Shown in pieces: positions 47,961 to 56,040 of a DNA stretch of 64,000 nt; the first letter of the stretch is position 1, and every line of letters starts with the position of its first letter. The DNA is taken from positions 62,001 through 126,000 of the forward strand of contig CAVXKY010000020.1 in the NCBI GenBank assembly GCA_963762425.1, in the 5' to 3' direction. The translations under genes were made by a program, and so were the position numbers. Origin of the DNA: REEB95 sp963762425 (lineage in GTDB: Bacteria > Pseudomonadota > Alphaproteobacteria > ATCC43930 > CGMCC-115725). The notes below the pieces were generated by a model, which was given only the letters and a program-made list of their open reading frames with translations, made no database searches and was not told the origin of the DNA.

Positions 47961-47975
47961 TTAGAGCAAATCTAA
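47961..47975. promoter_or_regulatory. Irr-box-like site upstream of irr
   Basis: TTAGAGCAAATCTAA matches TTAGAA-N3-TTCTAA at all but two positions and is a TTAGA-N5-TCTAA inverted repeat. It lies 42 bases before the irr ATG, the right place for autoregulation. Confidence 0.55.
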
Positions 47976-48033
47976 CCCAAGCCGGGGGTTCCGGCTAGGC
48001 CGGAAATGACGGCCCGAATTGGGGGGTGCGAAT

Positions 48034-49347
48034 TCAGCTCGCCGCGGCGGCGGCGCGGCCGACGCGCTCGGGCGGAAAATAGGCCGAAACCGATGTTCCT
48101 TGGCCCGGCATGCTCGCTATTTCGAGCATCCCGCCATGCAGCTCGATCAGGCGCTTCGACAAGGGCAGGCCCAGACCGACGCCGCCATGCTTGCGCGACA
48201 GGATGAGTTCGATCTGGCCGAAGGGCTTGAGCGCCAGCGGAATGTCCTTGGCGGCGATGCCCAGCCCGGTGTCGCAGACGCGCAACGCGAGACCGCCGCC
48301 CGGCATCAGCCCCGCGCCCACCGTCACCTTGCCTCCGGAGGGCGTGAATTTCACCGCATTGCTCAAAAGATTGAGCAGGACCTGCTTGATCAAGCGGGGA
48401 TCGGCATGGAAAGGGGGCAGGTTCGGCGCGACCTCGCGGAAAAGGGTCAGCCCGGCCTCGCGGGCGCGGCCATCGATCAAGCGCAATGCCGCTCCGATCG
48501 GGTCGGCGACGTCGATCCATTGCGCGTCGAGGTCGAAATGGCCGGACTCGATCTTGGACATGTCGAGAATGTCGCTGATGATGTCGAGCAAGTGGCTGCC
48601 GGCGTTGTGGATGTCCTTGGCGTAATCGCGGTAACGCCGGTCGCCGAGCGGCCCCATGATCTCGTGCAGCATCGCCTCGGAAAATCCCAACACCGCGTTC
48701 AAGGGCGTGCGCAATTCATGGCTCATATTGGCGAGGAATTGCGACTTGCTGTGGTTGGCGCTTTCGGCGGCCTCCTTGGCCCGGCGCAATTCGTCCTCGG
48801 CGCGCTTGCGGTCGGTGATGTCGAAATACAGGCTGACGATGCCGCCCTCGCCGGTTTTCTCTTCCCACACCTGGATATGGTGGCCATTGGTGAAGGCAAC
48901 TTCGAATGGCTCCCCGGTGGGATTGCGATGACGCGACATGCGCGCGGTAGCCCACGCGCCGGTTCCCTTGCTCTCGCCGGCGGGGAGGATGAAGGGCATC
49001 ACACACTGCACGAGATCGGCGAAGGCCAGGCCCGGCTGGATGTCGCCGGCGACGTGGGACAGAATCTCGCGCAGGCGCTGATTGCACAACACCAGCCGGT
49101 CTTCGCCGTCCCAGATGGCGAAGCCCGCGCCCATCTGCGAGATGCCGTCGCGCAGCCGCGACAGCCGCGCGTTCATCTGGCCGTGTTCCTCGCGCATGAC
49201 GTTGTGGGTGTGGGTGAGCACGCAGCGCTGGCGATCGAATTCACCATAGGCGGCGTCGACGAGATCCAGCAGCGCGTCGAGCTCGAGCGCGCCGTCCTGC
49301 GCGCCGTGCCGCGCCTTTTTCAGCTGGCGTTCGAGCAGCTTGTGCAC
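48034..49347 (-). CDS. PAS-domain sensor histidine kinase
   Basis: A 437-residue soluble histidine kinase without transmembrane segments. An N-terminal coiled region (residues 1-65) is followed by a PAS domain (GFAIWDGEDRLVLCNQRLREI, near 73), HisKA with the phospho-His in FLANMSHELRTPLNAVLGFSEAM (near 206), and the ATPase domain with N-box NLLSNAVKFTP, G1 DTGLGIA and G2 HGGVGLGLPLSKRLIELHGG. It starts five bases after the FIST gene, so FIST and kinase form one signalling pair. No response regulator is adjacent. Confidence 0.92.
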   Translation of the reverse strand: MHKLLERQLKKARHGAQDGALELDALLDLVDAAYGEFDRQRCVLTHTHNVMREEHGQMNARLSRLRDGISQMGAGFAIWDGEDRLVLCNQRLREILSHVAGDIQPGLAFADLVQCVMPFILPAGESKGTGAWATARMSRHRNPTGEPFEVAFTNGHHIQVWEEKTGEGGIVSLYFDITDRKRAEDELRRAKEAAESANHSKSQFLANMSHELRTPLNAVLGFSEAMLHEIMGPLGDRRYRDYAKDIHNAGSHLLDIISDILDMSKIESGHFDLDAQWIDVADPIGAALRLIDGRAREAGLTLFREVAPNLPPFHADPRLIKQVLLNLLSNAVKFTPSGGKVTVGAGLMPGGGLALRVCDTGLGIAAKDIPLALKPFGQIELILSRKHGGVGLGLPLSKRLIELHGGMLEIASMPGQGTSVSAYFPPERVGRAAAAAS

Positions 49348-49351
49348 GCGT

Positions 49352-50481
49352 TCATGCCTCGGCGATGGTGGTGATGGTCATGGTCTGATTGTGGAGATCG
49401 CAGAAGGGCGAATTTTCCAAGGGCGCGATCTCGCCATAGGAATAGAAGCCGGTGAGCCGGCAGGACTGGCCGAGCACGCCGCGCACCGCGTCGACCTCGT
49501 CGGCAATCTGCTGGCCCATCAAGAGCTTGCGGCCGATGCAGCTCACCAGGATGGCGAGCCGCGCTTCGGGAAACGCCGCCTTTTCCGCCGCCTGGCCGGC
49601 GCCGGCGATCAGGTGGTCGAAAGACCTGAGCATGATATGGGCACGGAACCCTTAGATTAGAACCGCCTAAGATCATCGCCTTGCGTTGCTCATCGATACC
49701 GATGACGGTGCGCACCAGGGCGGATTTCGGGCTTCCCCACTGGGTGGATGCGCAAGGGGCAGAGCAGCGCGCTCGCCGGCAGGTTCGCGGCCTCGGGACC
49801 GAGATATTTCTTGTAGAGGTCGAGCGCCGGCAAATTGTCGAGATCGAACAGGGTGTTGCCCGAGGAGCGGGTGACGAGCCGTTCTGGCCCGACCGCGTCC
49901 CAGCCGCCGACGCTGCCGTAACCCAGACGGACCCCCGCGCCGTAGAATCCGACGGCCGCGAGCTTGCCCGTTTCGGGATTGGCGTTGAGGCCGACGCGGG
50001 TCGAGACGAAGGATGGGCCGTCGCCGGCGAGCCCGCCGGTGATCATGACCTCGGGCCCGAGCACATGCTGGATGCCGGCGACCAGTTCGGTGCCGTTGAC
50101 CCGCGTCCCGTCGGAGAGGAGGAACACCCCGCGCAGACCTTCGCGCGGCAGCGCCCCGCCCAGCCGCATGCCGGCCTCGAACGAGCCGCGCTCCGTGCCG
50201 CCGATCGAGGTTTCGGCGAAGGCGAGCCTGGTTTGCTTGAACGCGATAGCGGTGGCGACGATCGAACCGTCATGCACGTCGGTGTCGGTGATCTCGCCGC
50301 CGGTGGTGCAGCCGATGATGGCGGCTTGGGGATAGAACGCTTTTAATTCGTTGTAGCGCGCGCCGTCGTCGATCGTTCCGGGCGCGGCGAAAAAGATCAC
50401 CAGCGCGGGCGCATCCGCTCCGTCGCTGTTCATCAGCCGCCACCCCTCGCGCGGCAGCCAGATACGCTGTTCCAGCTGCAT
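49352..50481 (-). CDS. FIST-domain sensory protein (two indels)
   Basis: A protein of about 375 residues after correction: FIST N domain (IIGCTTGGEITDTDVHDGSIVATAIAF; LAGDGPSFVSTRV) and FIST C domain ending SYGEIAPLENSPFCDLHNQT. FIST proteins sense small molecules, possibly amino acids, for signal transduction. One extra base near 49722 and another near 49652 break the frame between GKPEIR, ALVRTVIGIDEQRKAMI and GFRAHIMLRSFDHL. The ATG at 50481 follows GGAG and gives the usual MQLEQRIWLPREGW start. It directly precedes the kinase gene. Confidence 0.85.
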
Positions 50482-50636
50482 GAGACGCACTCCTATCGTT
50501 TCGGCGAATATGGACCCGATGACAGATGGCACGCCCGCTCTTAACAAAGCGGAAATGCCGGCGCCGGAAGCTGGGATTTGAAAAAATAACCGGTAAAATC
50601 AGCGGCAAATGCCGCCGCCGCCCGTCGAGAAGGCGC

Positions 50637-52035
50637 TTAGTTCCCGGTCTTCAGGCGTTCGATCAGCTCGTGCACCGTCGGGATGAAGCCGTTGGCGTAG
50701 AACGGGTCGGACGCGAAGCGGAAGGCGTTGTGGCCCGAGAACATGAGCTGGCCCTCGACGTCGTCGCTATGAGCGATGCTTTGCAGCGTTTTCTGGATGC
50801 AGAAGCTCCTGGGGTCGGCCTTCTTGCCGGTGGTGCCTTCCTCGTTTTGCGCCCAGTTGGAGAACTGGCAGGCCGAGAGACAGCCCATGCAGTTGATCTG
50901 GTCGTTGCGGATCTCCAGCGCCTTTTCCCGCGTGACGAAGATCAGCGTCGAATCCGGCGTGCGCATCGCCTCGGTGAAGCCCTGGGCGATCCAGATCAAG
51001 GCGCGTTCGCGATCATGCGGCGTGAGATAGACGATGCGTTTGCGGGCGCCCACTTCCAAGGGCGCCAGATGGTCGCCCACCTGTTCGATCGAATAGGCGA
51101 CCTGGTGCTCCGCGCGCTCCTGAAGCTCGTTGATGAACCGGTTGCGCACCGCCGAGGAATAGAACCCGGTCGGGCTGAAGCGGTTGAGGAAAACGTCGCC
51201 TTCCTTGAGCGTCAGGAGCTTGCGCTTCCACGCATCCGAGATCGGGCTTTCCTTGGTGAGCAAGGGCCTGGTGCCGAATTGGAAGGCGATCGGGCCCAGT
51301 TCGGGATTGTCGATCCAATCTTCCCATTCCCGGAGGCACCACACGCCGCCCGCCATGATGATCGGCGTCTCGTCCAATCCGAATTCGCGCATCATCCGCC
51401 GCAACTCCAAAACGCGCGGATAGGGCGGCTCGGGACGTTCCGGGTCCTCGCTGTTGGTGATGCCGTTATGGCCGCCGGCGAGCCAGGGGTCCTCGTAGAC
51501 CACGGCGCCGAGCCAGTCGCGGAACTTGTGATAGGCCCGCTTCCACAAGGCGCGGAACGCGCGCGCCGAGGAGATGATCGGATAATAATCGACGCTGTAG
51601 CGCGAGCAGATCTCGGCGATGCGGTAGGGCATGCCGGCGCCGCAGGTGACGCCGCCGATGAGTCCGCGCGCGCCTTCCAGCACGCCGTTCAAAATCTGCT
51701 CCGCCGCCGCCATCTCCCACAGGATGTTCATGTGCAGGCGGCCACGGCCGGAGGCGCATCTCATAGGCGACCTTGGCCTGGTGGATGCCGCCCATGATGG
51801 AATAGCGGATCAGTTCCGCGTGGCGTTCGCGCCGCGTCTTGCCGTGATAGACCTGCTCGATATAGCGGCCCTGCGCGTCCTTCGAATCGGCGTTGACGCC
51901 GGAGAAGGTGCCGACCGCGCCGGTGAAGGCCCAGGCGCCCGAGCTTTCGCCGTTGGAGATGGAGATGCCCTTGCCGCCCTCGACCAGGGGCAGCACTTCG
52001 CGTCCCGACATCACCAAGGCGTTGAGCGCCTTCAA
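50637..52035 (-). CDS. nitronate monooxygenase / YrpB-type flavin oxidoreductase (one indel)
   Basis: An FMN-dependent TIM-barrel enzyme of about 465 residues in the nitronate monooxygenase family. The N-terminal part reads LPLVEGGKGISISNGESSGAWA; after an extra base at about 51738, which joins EMRLRPWP to LHMNILWEMAAAEQIL, the rest continues GLIGGVTCGAGMPYRIAEIC, ETPIIMAGGVWCLREWEDW and AFQFGTRPLLTKES. A long C-terminal part with CMGCLSACQFSNW and CIQKTLQSIAHSDD is larger than in plain nitronate monooxygenases, so the substrate may differ. The start codon is probably the TTG at 52035. Confidence 0.85.
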
Positions 52036-52101
52036 AGCCCTATTCCCCTTCGGAGCCCGTGGCGGCCCCTCAAAACCATGTAAGACCGGCCGGCGGGATT
52101 A

Positions 52102-54252
52102 TCAACCGCCCGCCTTGACCTCTTCGCGCGGCCGGCGGCTTTCCGCCAGCTTGGCGCCGATGTCCTCGCCGGTCGCCTGGTCGACCTGTTTCATCGACAG
52201 CTTCACCTTGCCGCGATCGTCGAAGCCCAGCACCTTGACCTTGACCACGTCGCCGACATTGACCACGTCGGTGGTCTTGCCGACGCGCTGCGGCGCCAGC
52301 TCGCTGATATGGACGAGACCGTCCTTGGCGCCGAGGAAATTGACGAAGGCGCCGAAATCCATGGTCTTCACCACCTTGCCGGAATAGATCACGCCGACTT
52401 CCGGCTCGGCGACGATGCCCTTGATCCATTTGATCGCCGCCTCGGCGGCGCTGGCGTCGACCGCCGCCACCTTGATCGTGCCGTCATCCTCGATGTCGAC
52501 CTTGGCGCCGGTGACCTCGCAGATCTCGCGGATCACCTTGCCGCCCGAACCGATCACTTCGCGGATCTTGTCCTTGGGGACGGTGATGACGGTGATGCGC
52601 GGCGCGTTGTTGGAAACCGCCTCGCGCGCGTGCTCCAGCGCCTTCGACATCTCGCCCAGGATGTGCAGGCGGCCGTCGCGCGCCTGGTTGAGCGCGATCT
52701 TCATGATCTCCTCGGTGATCGAGGTGATCTTGATGTCCATTTGCAGCGCGGTGACGCCCTGTTCGGTGCCGGCCACCTTGAAATCCATGTCGCCCAGATG
52801 ATCCTCGTCGCCGAGGATGTCGGACAGCACGGCGAAGCCCGTATCCTCCTTGATGAGGCCCATGGCGATGCCGGCCACCGGGCGGATCAGGGGCACGCCG
52901 GCGTCCATCAGCGACAAGGACGCGCCGCACACCGTCGCCATCGAGGAGGAGCCGTTCGATTCCGTGATCTCGGAAACGACGCGGATGGTGTAGGGGAAAC
53001 TCTCGCCCACCGGCAGAAGCGGGTGGACCGCGCGCCAGGCGAGCTTGCCGTGGCCGATCTCGCGCCTGCCGGGCGAGCCCATGCGCTTGGCCTCGCCGGT
53101 CGAATAGGGCGGGAAGTTGTAGTGCAGCATGAAGTTCTGGCGGAACTCGCCTTCGAGCGCGTCGATGATCTGCTCGTCCTCGCCGGTGCCGAGCGTGGTG
53201 ACCGACAAGGCCTGGGTTTCGCCGCGGGTGAAGAGCGCCGAGCCGTGGGCGCGCGGCAACACGCCGACCTCGACCGAGATCGGCCGGATGGTCTTGGTGT
53301 CGCGGCCGTCGATGCGCGGCTGGCCCTTCAATATGGCGCCGCGCACGATCTCGGCCTCGAGCGACTTGAAGAGCTTGCCCGCGAGGGTGCGTTCGCCTTC
53401 GTCCTCGAACAGGCCGGATATCTTGCCCTTGGCGTCTTCCAGCATGTTGGAACGCGCCTGTTTCTGCCGCTCCGCATAGGCCGCGGCCAGTTCGGCCGAA
53501 ACCGCTTGGCGCAGCTTCTGCTCGATGGCCTTTTTCTGCGCCTCGGTGTCGGGCATGTCCCAAGGCTCCTTGGCGGCGGATTCGGCCAACTGAACGATGG
53601 CGTCCAGCACCGGCTGGAAGCCCCTATGGCCGAACATGACGGCGCCGAGCATGATTTCCTCGGACAATTCCTTGGCCTCGGATTCGACCATCAGCACGCC
53701 CTCTTTGGTGCCGGCGACGAGCAGGTCGAGCGATGAATTCTTGAGATCGTCGATCTTGGGATTAAGCACGTATTGGCCGTCGATATAGCCCACGCGCGCG
53801 CCCGCGATCGGCCCCATGAAGGGGATGCCCGAGAGCGTGAGCGCCGCCGAGGCGCCCACCAGCGCCACGACGTCGGGATCGTTCTCGAGATCGTGCGACA
53901 GCACGGTGCAGATCACCTGGGTCTCGTTGATGAAACCGGGCGCGAACAGCGGCCGGATCGGGCGATCGATGAGCCGCGAGGTCAGCACCTCCTTCTCGGA
54001 GGGCCGGCCTTCGCGCTTGAAGAACCCGCCCGGGATCTTGCCGGCGGCGAAGGTCTTTTCCTGGTAGTTGACGGTGAGCGGGAAGAAATCCTGCCCCGGC
54101 TTCGCCTGTCTGGCGCCGACCGCGGTGCACAGCACCGTGGTCTCGCCATAGGTCGCCATCACGGCGCCATCGGCTTGGCGCGCCACGCGGCCGGTTTCGA
54201 GCACCAGGCGGCGGCCGCCCCAGTTAACTTCCTTGCGGAACAGGTTGAACAT
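52102..54252 (-). CDS. pnp: polyribonucleotide nucleotidyltransferase
   Basis: A 716-residue 3'-5' phosphorolytic exoribonuclease and degradosome component. Two RNase PH domains are visible (GRVARQADGAVMATYGETTVLCTAV; RIDGRDTKTIRPISVEVGVLPRAHGSALFTRGETQALS), then the KH domain ITVPKDKIREVIGSGGKVIREI and the S1 domain VYSGKVVKTMDFGAFVNFLGAKDGLVHISEL. The frame is intact. The leader before the ATG is a GA-rich repeat (GAGAGAGAGAAGAGAGAGAC) in place of a standard Shine-Dalgarno, and a stem-loop lies further upstream toward rpsO. Confidence 0.97.
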   Translation of the reverse strand: MFNLFRKEVNWGGRRLVLETGRVARQADGAVMATYGETTVLCTAVGARQAKPGQDFFPLTVNYQEKTFAAGKIPGGFFKREGRPSEKEVLTSRLIDRPIRPLFAPGFINETQVICTVLSHDLENDPDVVALVGASAALTLSGIPFMGPIAGARVGYIDGQYVLNPKIDDLKNSSLDLLVAGTKEGVLMVESEAKELSEEIMLGAVMFGHRGFQPVLDAIVQLAESAAKEPWDMPDTEAQKKAIEQKLRQAVSAELAAAYAERQKQARSNMLEDAKGKISGLFEDEGERTLAGKLFKSLEAEIVRGAILKGQPRIDGRDTKTIRPISVEVGVLPRAHGSALFTRGETQALSVTTLGTGEDEQIIDALEGEFRQNFMLHYNFPPYSTGEAKRMGSPGRREIGHGKLAWRAVHPLLPVGESFPYTIRVVSEITESNGSSSMATVCGASLSLMDAGVPLIRPVAGIAMGLIKEDTGFAVLSDILGDEDHLGDMDFKVAGTEQGVTALQMDIKITSITEEIMKIALNQARDGRLHILGEMSKALEHAREAVSNNAPRITVITVPKDKIREVIGSGGKVIREICEVTGAKVDIEDDGTIKVAAVDASAAEAAIKWIKGIVAEPEVGVIYSGKVVKTMDFGAFVNFLGAKDGLVHISELAPQRVGKTTDVVNVGDVVKVKVLGFDDRGKVKLSMKQVDQATGEDIGAKLAESRRPREEVKAGG

Positions 54253-54348
54253 GTCTTGTCTCTCTCTTCTCTCTCTCGGTGATACTTGCGTGGGACGAAG
54301 GCGCGGCGGGCGCGGCCAAAACGTCCCGGATTCGGGGTTGCGGGGCCA

Positions 54349-54371
54349 AGGCCGGCGAAGGGCACCGGCCT
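54349..54371 (-). other. stem-loop between rpsO and pnp
   Basis: AGGCCGG, a 9-base loop, CCGGCCT, about 14 bases after the rpsO stop on the minus strand. No T-run follows. In E. coli a stem-loop at this place is an RNase III processing site in pnp autoregulation; a similar role here is inference from position only. Confidence 0.45.
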
Positions 54372-54384
54372 GGGAAGGGCAGGA

Positions 54385-54654
54385 TCAGCGGCGCAGTCCC
54401 AGACGGTCGATCAGCGTTTCGTAGCGCTTGGCATCGACGCGTTTCAGGTAATCGAGCGTCGAGCGCCGTTGGCCGACCATGACCAGCAGACCGCGGCGGG
54501 AATGGAAGTCCTTGGTGTGAGTCGCCAGATGCTCGGAGAGCTTCTGGATGCGTTCACTCAAAATTGCGACCTGGACTTCGGGCGAGCCGGTGTCGCCCTC
54601 TTTACGCGCGTATTGGGAGATCAGCTCCGCCTTGCGCGTCACCGCTATCGACAT
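54385..54654 (-). CDS. rpsO: 30S ribosomal protein uS15
   Basis: An 89-residue ribosomal protein that starts MSIAVTRKAELISQYARKEG, contains the conserved DTGSPEVQVAILSERIQKLSEHLATHTKDFHSRRGLLVMVGQRR block and ends ETLIDRLGLRR. It lies between truB and pnp, as in most proteobacteria. Confidence 0.98.
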   Translation of the reverse strand: MSIAVTRKAELISQYARKEGDTGSPEVQVAILSERIQKLSEHLATHTKDFHSRRGLLVMVGQRRSTLDYLKRVDAKRYETLIDRLGLRR

Positions 54655-54672
54655 CGTTTTCTCCTTATCAGG

Positions 54673-55599
54673 CTAGACGTTCATCACGCGCAGGGGACGG
54701 ATTTCCCCGGACGCGACTTCAGCGAGCGCCACCAGCTTGCCGCCGCTTGTTGCACAGATCCTGGCGCCTTCGCCGATTTGATCGATGCGCGCCCGATCCT
54801 GCGGGCTGAACGGCGTCACGGCCTGGCCGCAACGCAGGGCCTTCGCCTGGGATTCCGTCAGGGCGAGCGCCGGGATGTCGTCCAGCGCCGTCTCGAGCGG
54901 AAGCAGGTGCCCGGAAGCGGCCGCACTATGCCCCAAGGCCTCGAGTTGCGCCAGGGAAATCGCCCGCTCGAGGGTGAAGCAACCGACCGAAATGCGTTGC
55001 AGTTCAGTGACATAGGCAAGGGTGCCGAGGTCCCGGCCGAGGTCGCGGGCGAGCGCCCTTATATAGGTGCCCGACCCGACCCGGGCTTCAAAGCGCGCGT
55101 GATCGCGATCAGGCAGGTCCAATAACGCCAACCGGTCGATCGAAACCGGGCGCGGCTTGAGCGCGACTTCCGCGCCGCTTCGCGCCAGATCATAGGCGCG
55201 TTCGCCGTGCAATTTGAGCGCCGAGAAAGCGGGCGGCGTCTGCATCAAGCTGCCGGTGAAACGCGGCAGCGCCGCTTCGATATCGGCGCGGCCGGGGCGG
55301 TGGGCGCTGGTGGCGGTGACTTCGCCCTCGGCATCGTCGGTCGACCGCTCTTCGCCCCAGGCGAGCGAAAACCGGTAGCTCTTCGGGCCGCCGAGGGCGA
55401 CGGACACGATCTTGGTCGCCTCGCCCAGGGCTATGGGCAGAACGCCGGTAGCCAATGGATCGAGCGTTCCGGCATGGCCGGCCTTTTGCGCGCCGAGGAT
55501 GCGCTTGACCGCCGCCACGGCGCGCGCCGAGGTCAGGCCCAGCGGCTTGTCGAGCACGATCCAGCCATGAACCGGCGAACCCTTGGTCTTGCGGCTCAT
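54673..55599 (-). CDS. truB: tRNA pseudouridine(55) synthase
   Basis: A 308-residue enzyme modifying U55 in the T-loop of tRNAs. It starts with GWIVLDKPLGLTSARAVAAVKR and has the catalytic aspartate in KAGHAGTLDPLATGVLPIALGEATK (near 45), then YRFSLAWGEERSTDDAEGE and VGSGTYIRALARDLGRDLG, with a C-terminal PUA-like end (ATSGGKLVALAEVASGEIRPLRVMNV). It overlaps rbfA by four bases. Confidence 0.97.
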   Translation of the reverse strand: MSRKTKGSPVHGWIVLDKPLGLTSARAVAAVKRILGAQKAGHAGTLDPLATGVLPIALGEATKIVSVALGGPKSYRFSLAWGEERSTDDAEGEVTATSAHRPGRADIEAALPRFTGSLMQTPPAFSALKLHGERAYDLARSGAEVALKPRPVSIDRLALLDLPDRDHARFEARVGSGTYIRALARDLGRDLGTLAYVTELQRISVGCFTLERAISLAQLEALGHSAAASGHLLPLETALDDIPALALTESQAKALRCGQAVTPFSPQDRARIDQIGEGARICATSGGKLVALAEVASGEIRPLRVMNV

Positions 55600-56018
55600 T
55601 CCTTTTTCTTTCCCTCGGGGCGCGGCGCCAGGTCGCGCGCGACCTCGGGGCGGTGCAACAACGCGTCGATGCGGCTCGCATGCTCGAACGAGGTGTCGAG
55701 CGCGAAGCCGATGGTGGGCACGACGCGCAGCTTGACCGCCTGCGCCAGTTCGCGGCGCAGGAAGCCGCTGGCGCGTTTCAAGGCCTCCATCGCCTCGCCG
55801 GCATGGGATCCTGCCAACGGCATCACATAGGCGGTGGCGTTCTTCAGATCGGGCGAAACCCGCACCTCGGTCACGGTCAAGGCGAGACCCGCCAGCGCCG
55901 GATCGTGCAGCCTTCCTTGCTCGAAGATATGCGCCAGCGCGTGGCGCAATTCCTCGCCCACCCTCAAGGGGCGCGGGCCCGGCGCGTCATGTCCTCGTCT
56001 CGGCATTGATCTCGGCAC
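55596..56018 (-). CDS. rbfA: 30S ribosome-binding factor A
   Basis: A 140-residue cold-shock-related ribosome maturation factor with a KH-like fold: RVGEELRHALAHIFEQGRLHD, LTVTEVRVSPDLKNATAYVMPL and RELAQAVKLRVVPTIGFALDTSFEHASRIDALL are typical. It lies between infB and truB in the standard order; the stop overlaps the truB start. Confidence 0.95.
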   Translation of the reverse strand: MPRSMPRRGHDAPGPRPLRVGEELRHALAHIFEQGRLHDPALAGLALTVTEVRVSPDLKNATAYVMPLAGSHAGEAMEALKRASGFLRRELAQAVKLRVVPTIGFALDTSFEHASRIDALLHRPEVARDLAPRPEGKKKE

Positions 56019-56040
56019 CGGCTAAAAATCCGCGCATCCC

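Noticed and set aside
49651..49675. TTAGAACCGCCTAAG, resembling an Irr box
   Set aside because: It lies inside the FIST coding region, the spacing is wrong for TTAGAA-N3-TTCTAA, and no promoter is expected there.
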